DNA of 34,573 nucleotides from an uncultured Oscillospiraceae bacterium (lineage in GTDB: Bacteria > Bacillota > Clostridia > Oscillospirales > Oscillospiraceae). A program made the position numbers and the translations under genes. The notes beneath the pieces were generated by a model. It searched no databases and was not told the DNA's origin. It worked only from the letters and a program-made list of their open reading frames with translations. Below are positions 1-8,174 of the stretch, in pieces; the first letter of the stretch is position 1, and each line of letters begins with the position of its first letter. The stretch spans positions 1 to 34,573 of the forward strand of contig CALWXH010000018.1 of NCBI GenBank assembly GCA_944385465.1, written 5' to 3'.

Positions 1-12
1 CCCCGACAGGCG

Positions 13-44
13 GGGTACTTTCTCTTGCGCAAGAGAAAGTACCC
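13..44. repeat. Left boundary palindrome of repeat copy 1
   Basis: A perfect 32-bp palindrome. Each arm reads GGGTACTTTCTCTTGC or its complement, with no unpaired loop. The same position in copies 2, 3, 4 and 5 also holds a palindrome, with different arm sequence in copy 4. Confidence 0.9.
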
Positions 45-416
45 AAAGAGTGCGCATAGGGGGCGGACCCCCTATGTGCCCCCCACTCAGTTGGGGTGCG
101 TCCCTCTCTTTCCGGCGTCCTGGACCCGCGGCTGCGCCGGTTCCCCCGGCGCCCTCCGGGCTTGTGCATTCGTATACTTCGGCTATTCTACCCCACCGGG
201 GCGCCTGGAATGGCGTAGCACTTTGGTGCCTGCGCCGTTAGAGGTGTAGACCCACAGGCTTGAACACCAAGACCAGGCGCCCGTAGGCGGCGCAGAAGAT
301 TGCAGGGCAAGACGGCAAAAGGCCGGAGGCCGCCGTGGGTGGCAGGGAGTGTCAGCAGGTGTGCGCCGGTCAATAGAGACTGGCACCAATTCCGCTCCCC
401 CGTAAATTGGGGGTTC

Positions 417-483
417 TTAGGGGGCAAGCCCTGCGTACGAGGGACGCCCTTTGTCCCAAGTTAAGCCGGGATTGCGCCCCTAA
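417..483 (+). ncRNA. Distal arm of the repeat core, copy 1 (candidate RNA domain)
   Basis: TTAGGGG at the 5' side pairs with CCCCTAA at the 3' side, followed by CAA/TTG and CCC/GGG with small internal bulges. An inner hairpin pairs GGGAC (441-445) with GTCCC (453-457) around the loop GCCCTTT. The equivalent arms of copies 2-4 pair with different bases. Structure is supported by covariation across copies; transcription is not shown. Confidence 0.6.
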
Positions 484-621
484 GCGGGCTTTTGCCTACT
501 TTTCTCCCGTGAGAAAAGTAGGTCGCCCTGGGGGCGAAAACCCAAAATCCAAAGAGGTTGCCGGCACCCGCCGGCAAACGATCAGGCCAACAGATACGGC
601 CCCCCTGCTTGAGCCGGGACA

Positions 622-651
622 CAAAAACCCCCGGGGCAAACGCCCCGGGGG
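622..651 (-). terminator. Rho-independent terminator of the ABC fusion gene
   Basis: On the minus strand CCCCCGGGGC pairs with GCCCCGGGGG around a GTTT loop, followed by TTTTT. It lies 34 bp past the stop codon of the ABC ATPase-permease gene and between that gene and repeat copy 1. Confidence 0.8.
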
Positions 652-684
652 CACGGGGGCCCCGCCCCCGGAAGGGATGCTGTT

Positions 685-3600
685 TTACTCGCTGCGCAGG
701 GCCTCCACCGGGTCCTTCCGGGCCGCCACCCGGGAGGGGATGAGCCCGGCGATGATGGTCAGCCCGGCGCTGATGGCCACCAGGATGACCGCCCCCGCCA
801 CCGGCAGGGCCGCCTTCAGCCCCTCCAGTCCGGTGAAGTGGAGGAGCACCGCGTTGAGGGGAATGGTGAGCAGCAGGGTGATGACAATGCCGATGAGGCC
901 GGCGGCCAGCCCCACAATGAGGGTCTCGGCGTTGAACACCCGGGAGATGTCCCGCTTGGAGGCGCCCACCGCCCGGAGGATGCCGATCTCCTTGGTGCGC
1001 TCCAGCACCGAGATATAGGTGATGATGCCGATCATGATGGAGGAGACAATGAGGGAGATGGACACAAAGGCGATGAGCAGGTAGCTGATGCCGCTGATGA
1101 TGTCGGTGATGGAGCTCATGAGCAGCGCCACATAGTCGGTGTAGGTGATCTCGTCCTCCTCGTTCTCCACCTGCTGGTTGTATCCGTCGATGAGCCGGGC
1201 GATCTCATCCTTGTCGGCAAAGGTGCCGGCATAGAGCTGGATGGTGTCCGGCCGCTCCAGATCCACATAGCCCAGGGTGTCCAGGTTGTCCTCATAGGTG
1301 GAGTCGGACAGGGTGGGGGGCATATAGTGGTCGTAGAGGTAGACAAACTGCTCCTGGTTCAGCCCGCCGGCGGAGGTGTCCTCCACAGCTCCCTGCTCCA
1401 GGGCCAGCTCCAGCATGGCGGCCAGCTGCCCCTCGCCCATGGCGGACAGGCGCTGCTCCACCCCGGCGGCGTACTGCTCCCGCACCTGCTGGGCGATGGC
1501 CTGCTCCACCTGGTCGAAGAGTTCCTCGTCGCTCATCTCGTCGATGTAGGACAGGATGGTGTCCTCGTCCACCCCCATCTCCCCGGCGTACTGCTGGGTG
1601 GTCAGCTCCACGATGTCCGCCCGGGTGAGGCCGTCCATCTGCTGCTCCACCACCTGGTCCACATAGTCCTGGGTGGGCTGGCCCATCACGTCCAGATAGG
1701 CCTGGGCCTGCTCCGCCGGGGTGAGGGCGGAGAGGTATTCGGTGATGGCGGCGGTCTTTTCAGCGTCGGTGGGCTCCACCTCGTCCCCGGTGGGGAAGGG
1801 CAGGCCGGTGAGCACGTCGGTGTCCGGGCTGTCCAGCTGCTCTTGCACCACGTCGGAGTCGGCGGTGGCCTGGATGGCGAAGTCGGTGAGGGCGCTGGTA
1901 TAGCCGATGGAACCGGAGAGCATGGAGGTGGAGGCGGCCGCGGCGTCCCCGGTGGGACGGGCGATGCCCACCACCTTCAGCTCCACCCCCACCTCGTCGC
2001 TGTTGTACAGCAGCTCCAGGCCGGTCTGGGTGGCGGACAGGTCGGCATAGGTGCCCGTTTCCCCGTCATACTGGAAGTACTCCGCCGGCAGGATGAGCTT
2101 GAAGGTGGTGCCGCACAGCTCCTCATAGCTCCAGGACAGCTCCTGGCTGTCCACCGGCTCCCCGTTCTGCAGGGCGGCCAGGCTCTCCTCCATCTCGTCC
2201 TGGGAGATCAGGCCCAGGGCGTAGAGCATCAGGTCGGAGATCTCGTTGTTGCCGTCCACAAAGAGGACCACCTCGTCATAGGCCTGGGGCCAGCTGCCGT
2301 AGAGCACCTCATAGTCCTCCCGGAAGCCGGGGTCGATGAGCTCGTCCCCCTGGCCGGGCATGAGCTCCTCCCACACCTCCATGCTCTCGTACATGGAGCC
2401 CATGGACTCAAAGTAGGAGGAGTAGTCCCCGCCATACATGGTGGACATGGCCTGCTGCATCAGGTCCATCACGTCGCTTTTGATGATGTCCCCGTTTTCG
2501 TCCTCGTTGTAGATGTCAAACCGGAAATCGTACCCGTACCGGATGTTGGCCAGCTCCGTGATCCCCCCGCCGCCGGCGTCCAGATACTCCTTGAAGGCGG
2601 CCAGGTTGTTGGTCACCGTCTCGGCGTTGAGCATGGAGTCCAGCAGGTCGTACATCACCGTGGAGGAGTACACCCGGCCCTCCTCCCGGTCCGGCGCCTC
2701 CCCGCCGCCCTCGTGGCCCGCCCCCATGAGGGAGGCGAGCATGGCGGTCATGTCCACGCTCTCCCCCTCGATGGTGATGGGGTAGCTGGACAGGGTGTCC
2801 TCCTGCACCTGGTTGATGTAGCCGTTGATGCCCGAGGACAGGGACAGGATCAGGGCGATGCCGATGATGCCGATGGAGCCGGCAAAGCTGGTGAGCACCG
2901 TGCGCCCCTTTTTGGTCATCAGGTTGTTCAGGGACAGGGACAGGGCGGTGAGGAAGGACATGGAGGTCTTCTTCCCCTTTTCCCCCCGCTGCCGGGGCGC
3001 CGGCGCCTGCTGGCTGTGATAGGGGTTGGAGTCCCCGGTGACCACCCCGTCCTTGAGCTGGATGATGCGGGTGGAGTAGGTCTGGGCCAGCTCCGGGTTG
3101 TGGGTGACCATGATGACCAGCCGGTCCCGGGCCACCTCCTTCAGCAGCTCCATCACCTGCACCGAGGTCTCGCTGTCCAGCGCCCCGGTGGGCTCGTCGG
3201 CCAGGAGGATCTCCGGGTCGTTGATGAGGGCCCGGGCGATGGCCACCCGCTGCATCTGCCCGCCGGACATCTGGTTGGGCTTCTTGTCCATCTGGTCGGC
3301 CAGCCCCACCTTCTCCAGGGCCTCCCGGGCCCGGCGGTGGCGCTCGGCCTTGGACACCCCGGACAGGGTGAGGGCCAGCTCCACGTTGGCCAGCACCGTC
3401 TGGTGGGGGATGAGGTTATAGCTCTGGAACACAAAGCCCACGCAGTGGTTGCGGTAGGTGTCCCAGTCCCGGTCGCTGTACTCCTTGGTGGAGCGGCCGT
3501 TGATGACCAGGTCGCCGCTGGTGTACCGGTCCAGCCCGCCGATGATGTTCAGCGTGGTGGTCTTGCCGCAGCCCGAGGGGCCCAGGATGGACACAAACTC

Positions 3601-3693
3601 GCTCTCCCGGAACTCCAGGTCCACCCCCCGTAGGGCCTCCACCCGGTTGTCCCCCATGACGTAGCTCTTCTTGATGTTGGTCAGCTTCAGCAT
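685..3693 (-). CDS. ABC transporter, fused ATPase and FtsX/MacB-type permease
   Basis: A 1002-residue fusion protein. Residues 1-225 form a LolD/MacB-type ATPase: Walker A GPSGCGKT at 38-45, signature MSGGQ, Walker B LLADEP. The first membrane helix lies near 262-282. A long extracellular segment (about 300-850) follows, then an FtsX domain with three helices over the last 150 residues, including the typical [18 protein letters not shown] motif. Such proteins export peptides or lipophilic compounds, or act mechanically at the envelope; the substrate cannot be read here. The start is the ATG inside ATGCTGA, overlapping the marR stop by 7 nt, with AAAGGAGAG upstream. An open frame runs further upstream but only shadows marR. 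It is translationally coupled to marR, so drug- or stress-induced export is a reasonable inference. Confidence 0.9.
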   Translation of the reverse strand: MLKLTNIKKSYVMGDNRVEALRGVDLEFRESEFVSILGPSGCGKTTTLNIIGGLDRYTSGDLVINGRSTKEYSDRDWDTYRNHCVGFVFQSYNLIPHQTVLANVELALTLSGVSKAERHRRAREALEKVGLADQMDKKPNQMSGGQMQRVAIARALINDPEILLADEPTGALDSETSVQVMELLKEVARDRLVIMVTHNPELAQTYSTRIIQLKDGVVTGDSNPYHSQQAPAPRQRGEKGKKTSMSFLTALSLSLNNLMTKKGRTVLTSFAGSIGIIGIALILSLSSGINGYINQVQEDTLSSYPITIEGESVDMTAMLASLMGAGHEGGGEAPDREEGRVYSSTVMYDLLDSMLNAETVTNNLAAFKEYLDAGGGGITELANIRYGYDFRFDIYNEDENGDIIKSDVMDLMQQAMSTMYGGDYSSYFESMGSMYESMEVWEELMPGQGDELIDPGFREDYEVLYGSWPQAYDEVVLFVDGNNEISDLMLYALGLISQDEMEESLAALQNGEPVDSQELSWSYEELCGTTFKLILPAEYFQYDGETGTYADLSATQTGLELLYNSDEVGVELKVVGIARPTGDAAAASTSMLSGSIGYTSALTDFAIQATADSDVVQEQLDSPDTDVLTGLPFPTGDEVEPTDAEKTAAITEYLSALTPAEQAQAYLDVMGQPTQDYVDQVVEQQMDGLTRADIVELTTQQYAGEMGVDEDTILSYIDEMSDEELFDQVEQAIAQQVREQYAAGVEQRLSAMGEGQLAAMLELALEQGAVEDTSAGGLNQEQFVYLYDHYMPPTLSDSTYEDNLDTLGYVDLERPDTIQLYAGTFADKDEIARLIDGYNQQVENEEDEITYTDYVALLMSSITDIISGISYLLIAFVSISLIVSSIMIGIITYISVLERTKEIGILRAVGASKRDISRVFNAETLIVGLAAGLIGIVITLLLTIPLNAVLLHFTGLEGLKAALPVAGAVILVAISAGLTIIAGLIPSRVAARKDPVEALRSE

Positions 3694-4145
3694 TGGGTCT
3701 GCTCTCCTTTGATCTGTTCTGCAAGATAATCCATGGCCCGCTCCGCGGCGTCCACCCCCTGTTGGATGGCGTCCCGGTCCGCCTGGGGCAGCTGGTCCAG
3801 CAGCTGTCCATATCGGGCGAAGCGGCGGCGGATGCGCTCCAGGGTGTCCCGTCCCCCCTGGGTGAGGGAGAGGGTGACCACCCGCTCGTCCCGGAAGTCC
3901 CGGGCCCGCTCCAGATAGCCCGAGCGCTCCAGCCGCTTGCACAGGTTGGAGGTGTTGCCCTGGCTCATGCCCGTCTCCTGGCTCAGCGCCCCCACCGTCA
4001 GCCCGCCGCTGCGGTCCAGCAGGAGCAGCACATAGCCCTGGAGCAGGGTGAGCCCCTCCCCCTGGAGCACCGGCTCCAGCAGGCGGGTCATCTTCCCCTT
4101 CAGCCGCTGGTACACCGACAGGGCGTAGAAATCCGGCCGCTCCAT
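3687..4145 (-). CDS. MarR-family transcriptional regulator
   Basis: 152 residues, usual MarR length. The winged helix-turn-helix spans about residues 47-95 (GLTVGALSQETGMSQGNTSN, then a wing with DFRDERVV), flanked by helices that form the dimer interface in this family. GGAGG stands 7 nt before the ATG. It is first in a two-gene operon, and its end overlaps the start of the ABC fusion gene. MarR proteins usually repress their own operon and release DNA on binding small phenolic or lipophilic ligands. A palindromic site over its own -10 box fits autorepression. The ligand is unknown. Confidence 0.92.
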   Translation of the reverse strand: MERPDFYALSVYQRLKGKMTRLLEPVLQGEGLTLLQGYVLLLLDRSGGLTVGALSQETGMSQGNTSNLCKRLERSGYLERARDFRDERVVTLSLTQGGRDTLERIRRRFARYGQLLDQLPQADRDAIQQGVDAAERAMDYLAEQIKGEQTQC

Positions 4146-4159
4146 TCCATCACCTCCAA

Positions 4160-4206
4160 ATTATATTTGCGTCATATATAATAGAGACGTGCCTCCCCCC
4201 TGTCAA
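4160..4206 (-). promoter_or_regulatory. Promoter and probable MarR operator
   Basis: On the minus strand TTGACA (4201-4206) is followed after exactly 17 bp by TATTAT (4178-4183). The inverted repeat ATTATAT-N9-ATATAAT (4160-4166 and 4176-4182) overlaps the -10 box, the expected position for an autorepressor site. The promoter and repeat are seen directly; MarR binding is inferred. Confidence 0.7.
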
Positions 4207-4414
4207 CACCCGCCGGGCCGGATTCACAGATTGTTTACACACCCCTGTGCCCCCGCCGCTCCATTGGTCATTTTGTCCGCTTTGACAGTCCCCCGCCCTT
4301 GTAAAAACCGCACGGAAGCCGGGGGCATTCCCCTCCGGCTTTTGTCGCTTTTTTTGATAGAAAAATCACAAGCCACGCCCCCTTTTGTCGATCTCTCCCA
4401 ATATCTTCCCTTGT

Positions 4415-4504
4415 TTTTAGGCATCCTATACAAAGTCCCATTCCTTTTAGGCATAGGTTTTCTCGTTTTTGGTATTGGACACCTTTCCCTTCATTGGTTA
4501 TAAT
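4415..4504 (+). promoter_or_regulatory. Promoter of the GntP-type permease with upstream direct repeats
   Basis: TTGGAC (4475-4480) and TATAAT (4499-4504) are 18 bp apart. Upstream, TTTTAGGCAT occurs at 4415-4424 and again at 4445-4454, exactly 30 bp apart, with a weaker TTTTTGGTAT at 4466-4475. Repeats on one helix face before a promoter suggest an activator site. The stretch 4207-4414 is AT-richer than its surroundings and holds no gene I can support. Confidence 0.6.
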
Positions 4505-4524
4505 TTTGACATGGGATTTGTATG

Positions 4525-4575
4525 ACCTGCCGCCGATATAGAGCCTCGTCTCCGTTTTGGATGGCAGGTGTTTTT
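4525..4575 (+). promoter_or_regulatory. Leader stem before the GntP-type permease
   Basis: ACCTGCC (4525-4531) can pair with GGCAGGT (4563-4569) across a 31-nt loop, directly followed by GTTTTT. This lies in the 170-nt leader between the promoter and the start codon. It could be an attenuator or only a chance stem; no known riboswitch is recognised. Confidence 0.3.
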
Positions 4576-4684
4576 GCGTAACATCCCAACCTGATTCCGA
4601 GGGGTCTCCCCGCAGGAGGTGATCAGCCGACAAGCGTACGTTTCCATTCCAAACCAAGTGTTCAAGAAAGAAAGGGGAAAGAAA

Positions 4685-6109
4685 ATGTCTGCTATTGGCC
4701 TGATCGGCATTCTGGTCGCAATGGTGCTGTTCCTGGTCATGGTGTACAAGAACTGCGTCTCCTACTGGGTCGCCATTCTGTGCGCCATCATCGTGGCCCT
4801 CACCAACGAGCTGGATATCCTGAGCGCCCTGTTCACCCTGGGCGGCGAACAGAGCTCCTTCCTGCAGGGTATGGTGGACCTGCTGCCCACCATGTTCAAG
4901 GTGGTCTTCATGGGCGCCATCATCGGCAAGCTGTATACCGACTCCGGCGCCGTCACCTCCATCGCCAACGCCCTGATCCGCGCCTTCGTGGAGAAGCGCC
5001 AGGGCCCCTCCAAGATCACCGCCGCCGTCATCGTCATCGCTGTGCTCAACTGCCTGCTCACCCTGGGCGGCATCGACGGCTACGTGCTCACCTTCACCAT
5101 GGTGCCCATCTGCCTGGCTGTCTGCCAGCAGTGTAACATCCCCCGCCGGTTCATCGGCGGCTTCATGACCTTGAACTGCGCCTTCATGGTGTTCCCCGGC
5201 TCCCCCCAGATCTACAACGTCATGGGCGTGGCCGGCGCGCAGGCCTTTGCCGGCGGGGCTGGTCTGAACCCCGCTGAGCTGGGCATCAGCTCCACCATGG
5301 GCATGATCCCCGGCGTCGTCGCCTCCATCATCATCGCCGTGCTCAGCGTCATCACCATGATCATCGTCTCCAAGCGGGCCGTGGCCCGGGGCGAGACCTT
5401 CGAGGCCGGCACCGTGGAGATGCCCCCCGTCCGGGAGGGCCGCACCCCCCACGTCATCCTGTGCATCCTGCCCCTGATCGTGGTCTTCGTGCTCTACTCC
5501 ATCGTCAAGCTGGACGTGTTCTGGGCCCTGCTGGCCGGTATGATCCTGGCCGCCATCCTGTTCCTGCCCTTCCTGCCCAAGCAGGACGTGCGGGGCAACC
5601 AGATCACCCTGCTGGGCTCCCTGCGTGAGACCTTCAACCACGGCGCCAACCAGTATCCCAACGCCCTGATGAGCGTCATCACCCCCGCCGGCCTGGCCGC
5701 CGTGGTCACCAGCACCGCCACCTTCGGCGCCATCATCGGCATGCTCTCCGGCCTGCCCATCAACCCCATCATCCTGGCCGTCATCATGACCGTCATCATC
5801 GTGGCCCTCACCAGCTCTCCCCCGGCCACTCTGATGATCGTCATCCCCGCTGTGCTGGGTGTTGCGATGCAGCAGTTTGCTGGCGATATCACCGCGTTCT
5901 CCGTGCCCGCTATCGCCCGTACCTCCATCATCGCGGCCTCCACGCTGGAGACCCTGCCCTTCAACGGTCTGATCGTGCTGACCCTGGGCCTGACCCACTG
6001 CACCCACAAGCAGAGCTACAAGTACATGTTCCTGAACACCGTGGTGTACACCACCGTCGGCACCATCGTGGCCGCCGTGCTGTTCATCCTGTTCCCCGGC
6101 CTGGGCTGA
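4685..6109 (+). CDS. GntP-family permease (organic acid/gluconate type)
   Basis: A 474-residue integral membrane protein with about 12 hydrophobic helices, close to the family length of about 450. Family marks include the FPGSPQIYNVM segment, matching the conserved PGTPQIQN of GntP proteins, and a GGIDGYVLTF segment before it. GntP members import gluconate, other sugar acids or hydroxy acids with protons; the substrate here is not evident, and a CitMHS-type carrier is the main alternative. The start at ATG 4685 follows GAAAGGGG by 8 nt; an open frame begins at 4619 but lacks a ribosome site. It is monocistronic, with its own promoter and terminator. Codon use is more biased to C-ending codons than that of its neighbours, which suggests high expression. 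Confidence 0.85.
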   Translation: MSAIGLIGILVAMVLFLVMVYKNCVSYWVAILCAIIVALTNELDILSALFTLGGEQSSFLQGMVDLLPTMFKVVFMGAIIGKLYTDSGAVTSIANALIRAFVEKRQGPSKITAAVIVIAVLNCLLTLGGIDGYVLTFTMVPICLAVCQQCNIPRRFIGGFMTLNCAFMVFPGSPQIYNVMGVAGAQAFAGGAGLNPAELGISSTMGMIPGVVASIIIAVLSVITMIIVSKRAVARGETFEAGTVEMPPVREGRTPHVILCILPLIVVFVLYSIVKLDVFWALLAGMILAAILFLPFLPKQDVRGNQITLLGSLRETFNHGANQYPNALMSVITPAGLAAVVTSTATFGAIIGMLSGLPINPIILAVIMTVIIVALTSSPPATLMIVIPAVLGVAMQQFAGDITAFSVPAIARTSIIAASTLETLPFNGLIVLTLGLTHCTHKQSYKYMFLNTVVYTTVGTIVAAVLFILFPGLG

Positions 6110-6146
6110 TCCCTCTGTCCGGTAGAACACCATCCATGTACCGACA

Positions 6147-6180
6147 GCGATCCCCCTCGAAAGAGGGGGGTCGCTTTTTT
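6147..6180 (+). terminator. Terminator of the GntP-type permease
   Basis: GCGATCCCCCTC pairs with GAGGGGGGTCGC (one T-G pair) around a GAAA loop and is followed by TTTTTT. Confidence 0.92.
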
Positions 6181-6216
6181 CTCCCCCAGGGGGTATACTC
6201 AGGAAAACGGGAGGTG

Positions 6217-6444
6217 ATGCACTTGACGCTGCCGGATCTGAAACCCGGGCGCTACCGCCACTTCAAGGGCGGCGAATACGAGCTGCTGGGGGTGGCCCGC
6301 CACTCGGAGACCCTGGAGCCCATGGTGGTCTACCGGGCGCTGTACGGGGAGGGCGGATTGTGGGTTCGCCCCGCCGCCATGTGGAGCGAGCACGTGGAGC
6401 GGGAGGGCTACTCCGGCCCCCGGTTCACCTATGTGGGGGCGTGA
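6217..6444 (+). CDS. DUF1653 domain protein
   Basis: A small protein of 75 residues, nearly all of it a DUF1653 domain: KPGRYRHFKGGEYELLGVAR, then HSETLEPMVVYRALYGEGGLWVRP, both hallmarks of the family. DUF1653 proteins are short, cytoplasmic and of unproven function. The annotated start is ATG 6217, but GGAGG sits only 2 nt before it. TTG at 6223 has an 8-nt spacing and may be the true start, giving 73 residues. The open frame continues upstream through the preceding terminator, which argues against a longer form. The next gene has its own possible promoter. Confidence 0.85.
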   Translation: MHLTLPDLKPGRYRHFKGGEYELLGVARHSETLEPMVVYRALYGEGGLWVRPAAMWSEHVEREGYSGPRFTYVGA

Positions 6445-6452
6445 TTTTCCCG

Positions 6453-6481
6453 TTTTCAACCGGGGGATTTTGTGGTATACT
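6453..6481 (+). promoter_or_regulatory. Promoter of the WYL-type regulator
   Basis: TTTTCA (6453-6458), 17 bp, TATACT (6476-6481). It lies directly downstream of the DUF1653 gene. Confidence 0.5.
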
Positions 6482-6509
6482 GTTGCCAACGAAAGGGGGA
6501 TGCGCCGCC

Positions 6510-7403
6510 ATGTCCGACCGCCGTCTGTTTCACATCGTCTGCCTGCTGCTGGAGCGGGGGCCCATGACCGTCCACAGCCTGGCCCGGGAGCTGGGGGTGT
6601 CCTCCCGCACCGTCCGCCGGGACGTGGCCGCCCTGTCCGCCGCCGGCGTCCCCGTGTGCACCACCCAGGGCAGCGGCGGGGGCGTGTCCCTGCTGGACGG
6701 CTTTGTGCCGGACCGCCGGTCCTTCCCCCTGCAGGAGCAGGGCCAGCTGCTCTCCGCCCTGCCTCTGGAGGCCTGGGAAGATCCCCTGGCCAAGCTCTCC
6801 GCCCTGTTCCGCCGGACGGAGGAGGAGCCCTGGCTCCAGGTCTGCCTGGAGCGGTGGGGGGACGGGCTTGAGGGCCAGGGCGGCCTGTTCCCCCAGCTGC
6901 GCCGGGCCATCCTGGCCCGCCACCCCGTGTCCTTCACCTGCGCCGGCGCCCGGGAGGAGGGCCGCCGCCAGGTGCTCCCCGCCCGGCTGGTGTACCGCCA
7001 GGGGGCCTGGTATCTCCAGGGCTTCGACCTGGAGCGGGAGGAGTACCGCCTCTTTCCCCTGTCCCGGCTGGAGGAGCCGGCTATCTCCCTGGAGGTGTTC
7101 CGCCGCCGGCTGGAGCCCCCGGAGGCGGGCCTCGCCGGCCCCATCCCCCCGCTGTTCCGGGTGGAGGCCCGGCTGCGCTTCTCCCCCGCCCTGGCCCTGC
7201 GGGTGTACGACGAATTTGACCGGGACCATATCCGCGTCCAGCCCGACGGCACGCTGCTGGTGGAGGCGGTGTTCCCCCGGGAGCCCTGGCTGGAGGGCTG
7301 GCTGCTCTCCTTCGGCCCGGGGCTGGAGGTGCTCGCCCCGGAGGGGCTGCGCCGGGAGCTGGCCCGGCTGGCCGGGGAAGTGGCCCGGCAGTATGAGCCA
7401 TGA
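6510..7403 (+). CDS. DeoR/YafY-type regulator with HTH_11 and WYL domains
   Basis: 297 residues. The N-terminal helix-turn-helix (about 4-60) contains HSLARELGVSSRTVRRDVAA, typical of HTH_11/DeoR folds. The middle carries a WYL-like domain around RLVYRQGAWYLQGFDLER, followed by a WCX-like C-terminus. Proteins of this build control transcription in response to a ligand, nucleotide or DNA damage; the target is unknown. The start at ATG 6510 follows AAAGGGGG by about 10 nt; a longer frame upstream is a shadow of the DUF1653 gene. It has its own likely promoter and a strong terminator, so it appears monocistronic. Confidence 0.88.
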   Translation: MSDRRLFHIVCLLLERGPMTVHSLARELGVSSRTVRRDVAALSAAGVPVCTTQGSGGGVSLLDGFVPDRRSFPLQEQGQLLSALPLEAWEDPLAKLSALFRRTEEEPWLQVCLERWGDGLEGQGGLFPQLRRAILARHPVSFTCAGAREEGRRQVLPARLVYRQGAWYLQGFDLEREEYRLFPLSRLEEPAISLEVFRRRLEPPEAGLAGPIPPLFRVEARLRFSPALALRVYDEFDRDHIRVQPDGTLLVEAVFPREPWLEGWLLSFGPGLEVLAPEGLRRELARLAGEVARQYEP

Positions 7404-7420
7404 GCCGTCAGACCGACAAA

Positions 7421-7456
7421 CCCGCCGGGAGGGAAACACCTCTCCCGGCGGGTTTT
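7421..7456 (+). terminator. Terminator of the WYL-type regulator
   Basis: CCCGCCGGGAG (7421-7431) pairs perfectly with CTCCCGGCGGG (7442-7452), followed by TTTT. Confidence 0.9.
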
Positions 7457-7735
7457 GCCCGTTTTCTCACCCTTCCGGCTGCGCCCGGCAACCCCGCGGC
7501 GCGTCCGCCCCCGTCAGCCCCATGGGGGCGGAGCATTTCCGTCAGACAGCCCCAGTTTGTATGCAACGGCCTTTGCCGCCGTATCCGGACGTATGCCAAC
7601 TGCAATGACAGCTGCATCTGCATCTGCAACTCAAACGCATCCTTAACTCCATCCCCAACAGGTGCGGCGGCAAAACTTCTGGGACAGGCAGCGCCCCACC
7701 GGTATCAGCCGGCGGGGCGCTGCCGCTTTTCGTAT
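7457..7735. other. Intergenic stretch with a possible decayed coding fragment
   Basis: No intact gene is seen. On the minus strand, 7514-7630 reads as VADADAAVIAVGIRPDTAAK and 17 further residues before a stop. This has the look of a nucleotide-binding oxidoreductase segment, but there is no start codon and an in-frame stop lies just upstream. It may be a relic or chance. A long hairpin at 7686-7727 (GGCAGCGCCCCACCGG with its imperfect complement) may end transcription of the minus-strand gene that follows. Confidence 0.35.
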
Positions 7736-8152
7736 TTACAGGTTTGCCACATGTCGGTTTACCACCGCGCAGATAGTGGCGTCCACCAGCATCGTGACAT
7801 TCAGCTTCAACTGTTCCACAGGAGCCTTCCCCTCCATATCGCCGCCGCACATGGCATAGACCAGGGTGCTGTACACGATCATGAACAGGATCCAGACAAC
7901 ATACTGGGAGGCGATCAGCTTTCCCGCCAGACCGCCGTTCCCGCTCCTGGCAAGGGTATGGGCGGTATAATATGCAAGGCCCCATAAACCGGCGGACATG
8001 AGCACCCCCAAGCCCGCCACTGCATATCCCTCGGCCGCTCCGCCCCACACCGTTTCACTGTACCGGAGGGAACTGGCGAACACAAAGAACACGGCAATAT
8101 GGACAGCTGCCGCACACAGCACCAGCAGTGCCGCCCTTCCTTTTTGATTCAC
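7736..8152 (-). CDS. Small membrane protein of unknown function
   Basis: 138 residues with four probable membrane helices: near the N-terminus (LLVLCAAAVHIAVFFVFA), around the middle (AVAGLGVLMSAGLWGLAYY), near 90-110 (YVVWILFMIVYSTLVYAM) and a weaker one at the C-terminus. I do not recognise the family. The chosen start is GTG 8152, which follows AAAGGAG by 8 nt; the open frame extends upstream to 8263 but without a ribosome site. A possible 47-residue ORF ends 22 nt upstream, so the two may be cotranscribed. Confidence 0.65.
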   Translation of the reverse strand: MNQKGRAALLVLCAAAVHIAVFFVFASSLRYSETVWGGAAEGYAVAGLGVLMSAGLWGLAYYTAHTLARSGNGGLAGKLIASQYVVWILFMIVYSTLVYAMCGGDMEGKAPVEQLKLNVTMLVDATICAVVNRHVANL

Positions 8153-8174
8153 GCTGGCCGCTCCTTTCTCTTTT

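Larger units (their letters stand above)
1..580 (+). repeat. Dispersed structured repeat, copy 1 (left edge cut by the window)
   Basis: This is the first of four full cores of one intergenic family; the others start near 11389, 17136 and 20740. The left palindrome is at 13-44, the 450-nt core at 45-494, the right palindrome at 495-522, a TCGCCC/GGGCGA hairpin follows, and TTGCCGGC/GCCGGCAA closes the unit at 558-577. Core helices: 52-63 with 68-79; 199-208 with 273-282, enclosing a GTTAGA-loop hairpin (230-236 with 243-249); and a distal arm at 417-483. Short frames inside are not conserved between copies, so I call no gene. It lies just beyond the 3' end of the minus-strand ABC gene. Repeat status is clear; function is unknown. 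Confidence 0.88.

Noticed and set aside
25-249. Reading frames inside the repeats (also 11295-11594, 17300-17713, 20823-21008, 34088-34555)
   Set aside because: Frames and lengths differ between copies, indels are not multiples of three, and conservation follows base pairing rather than codons.
838-3633. Very long plus-strand frame opposite the ABC gene (and similar frames at 4268-6133 and 12021-14786 minus)
   Set aside because: These are antisense shadows caused by high GC at third positions; composition is His/Gly/Val repeats with no domain, and the opposite strand encodes clear proteins.
3694-3942. N-terminal extension of the ABC fusion protein to 3942
   Set aside because: It overlaps marR in another frame, has Gly/Pro/Arg-rich shadow composition, and a good ribosome site precedes ATG 3693.
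7514-7630. Minus-strand oxidoreductase-like fragment
   Set aside because: Only 37 codons, no start and an upstream stop; too short to call a pseudogene without a homology search.
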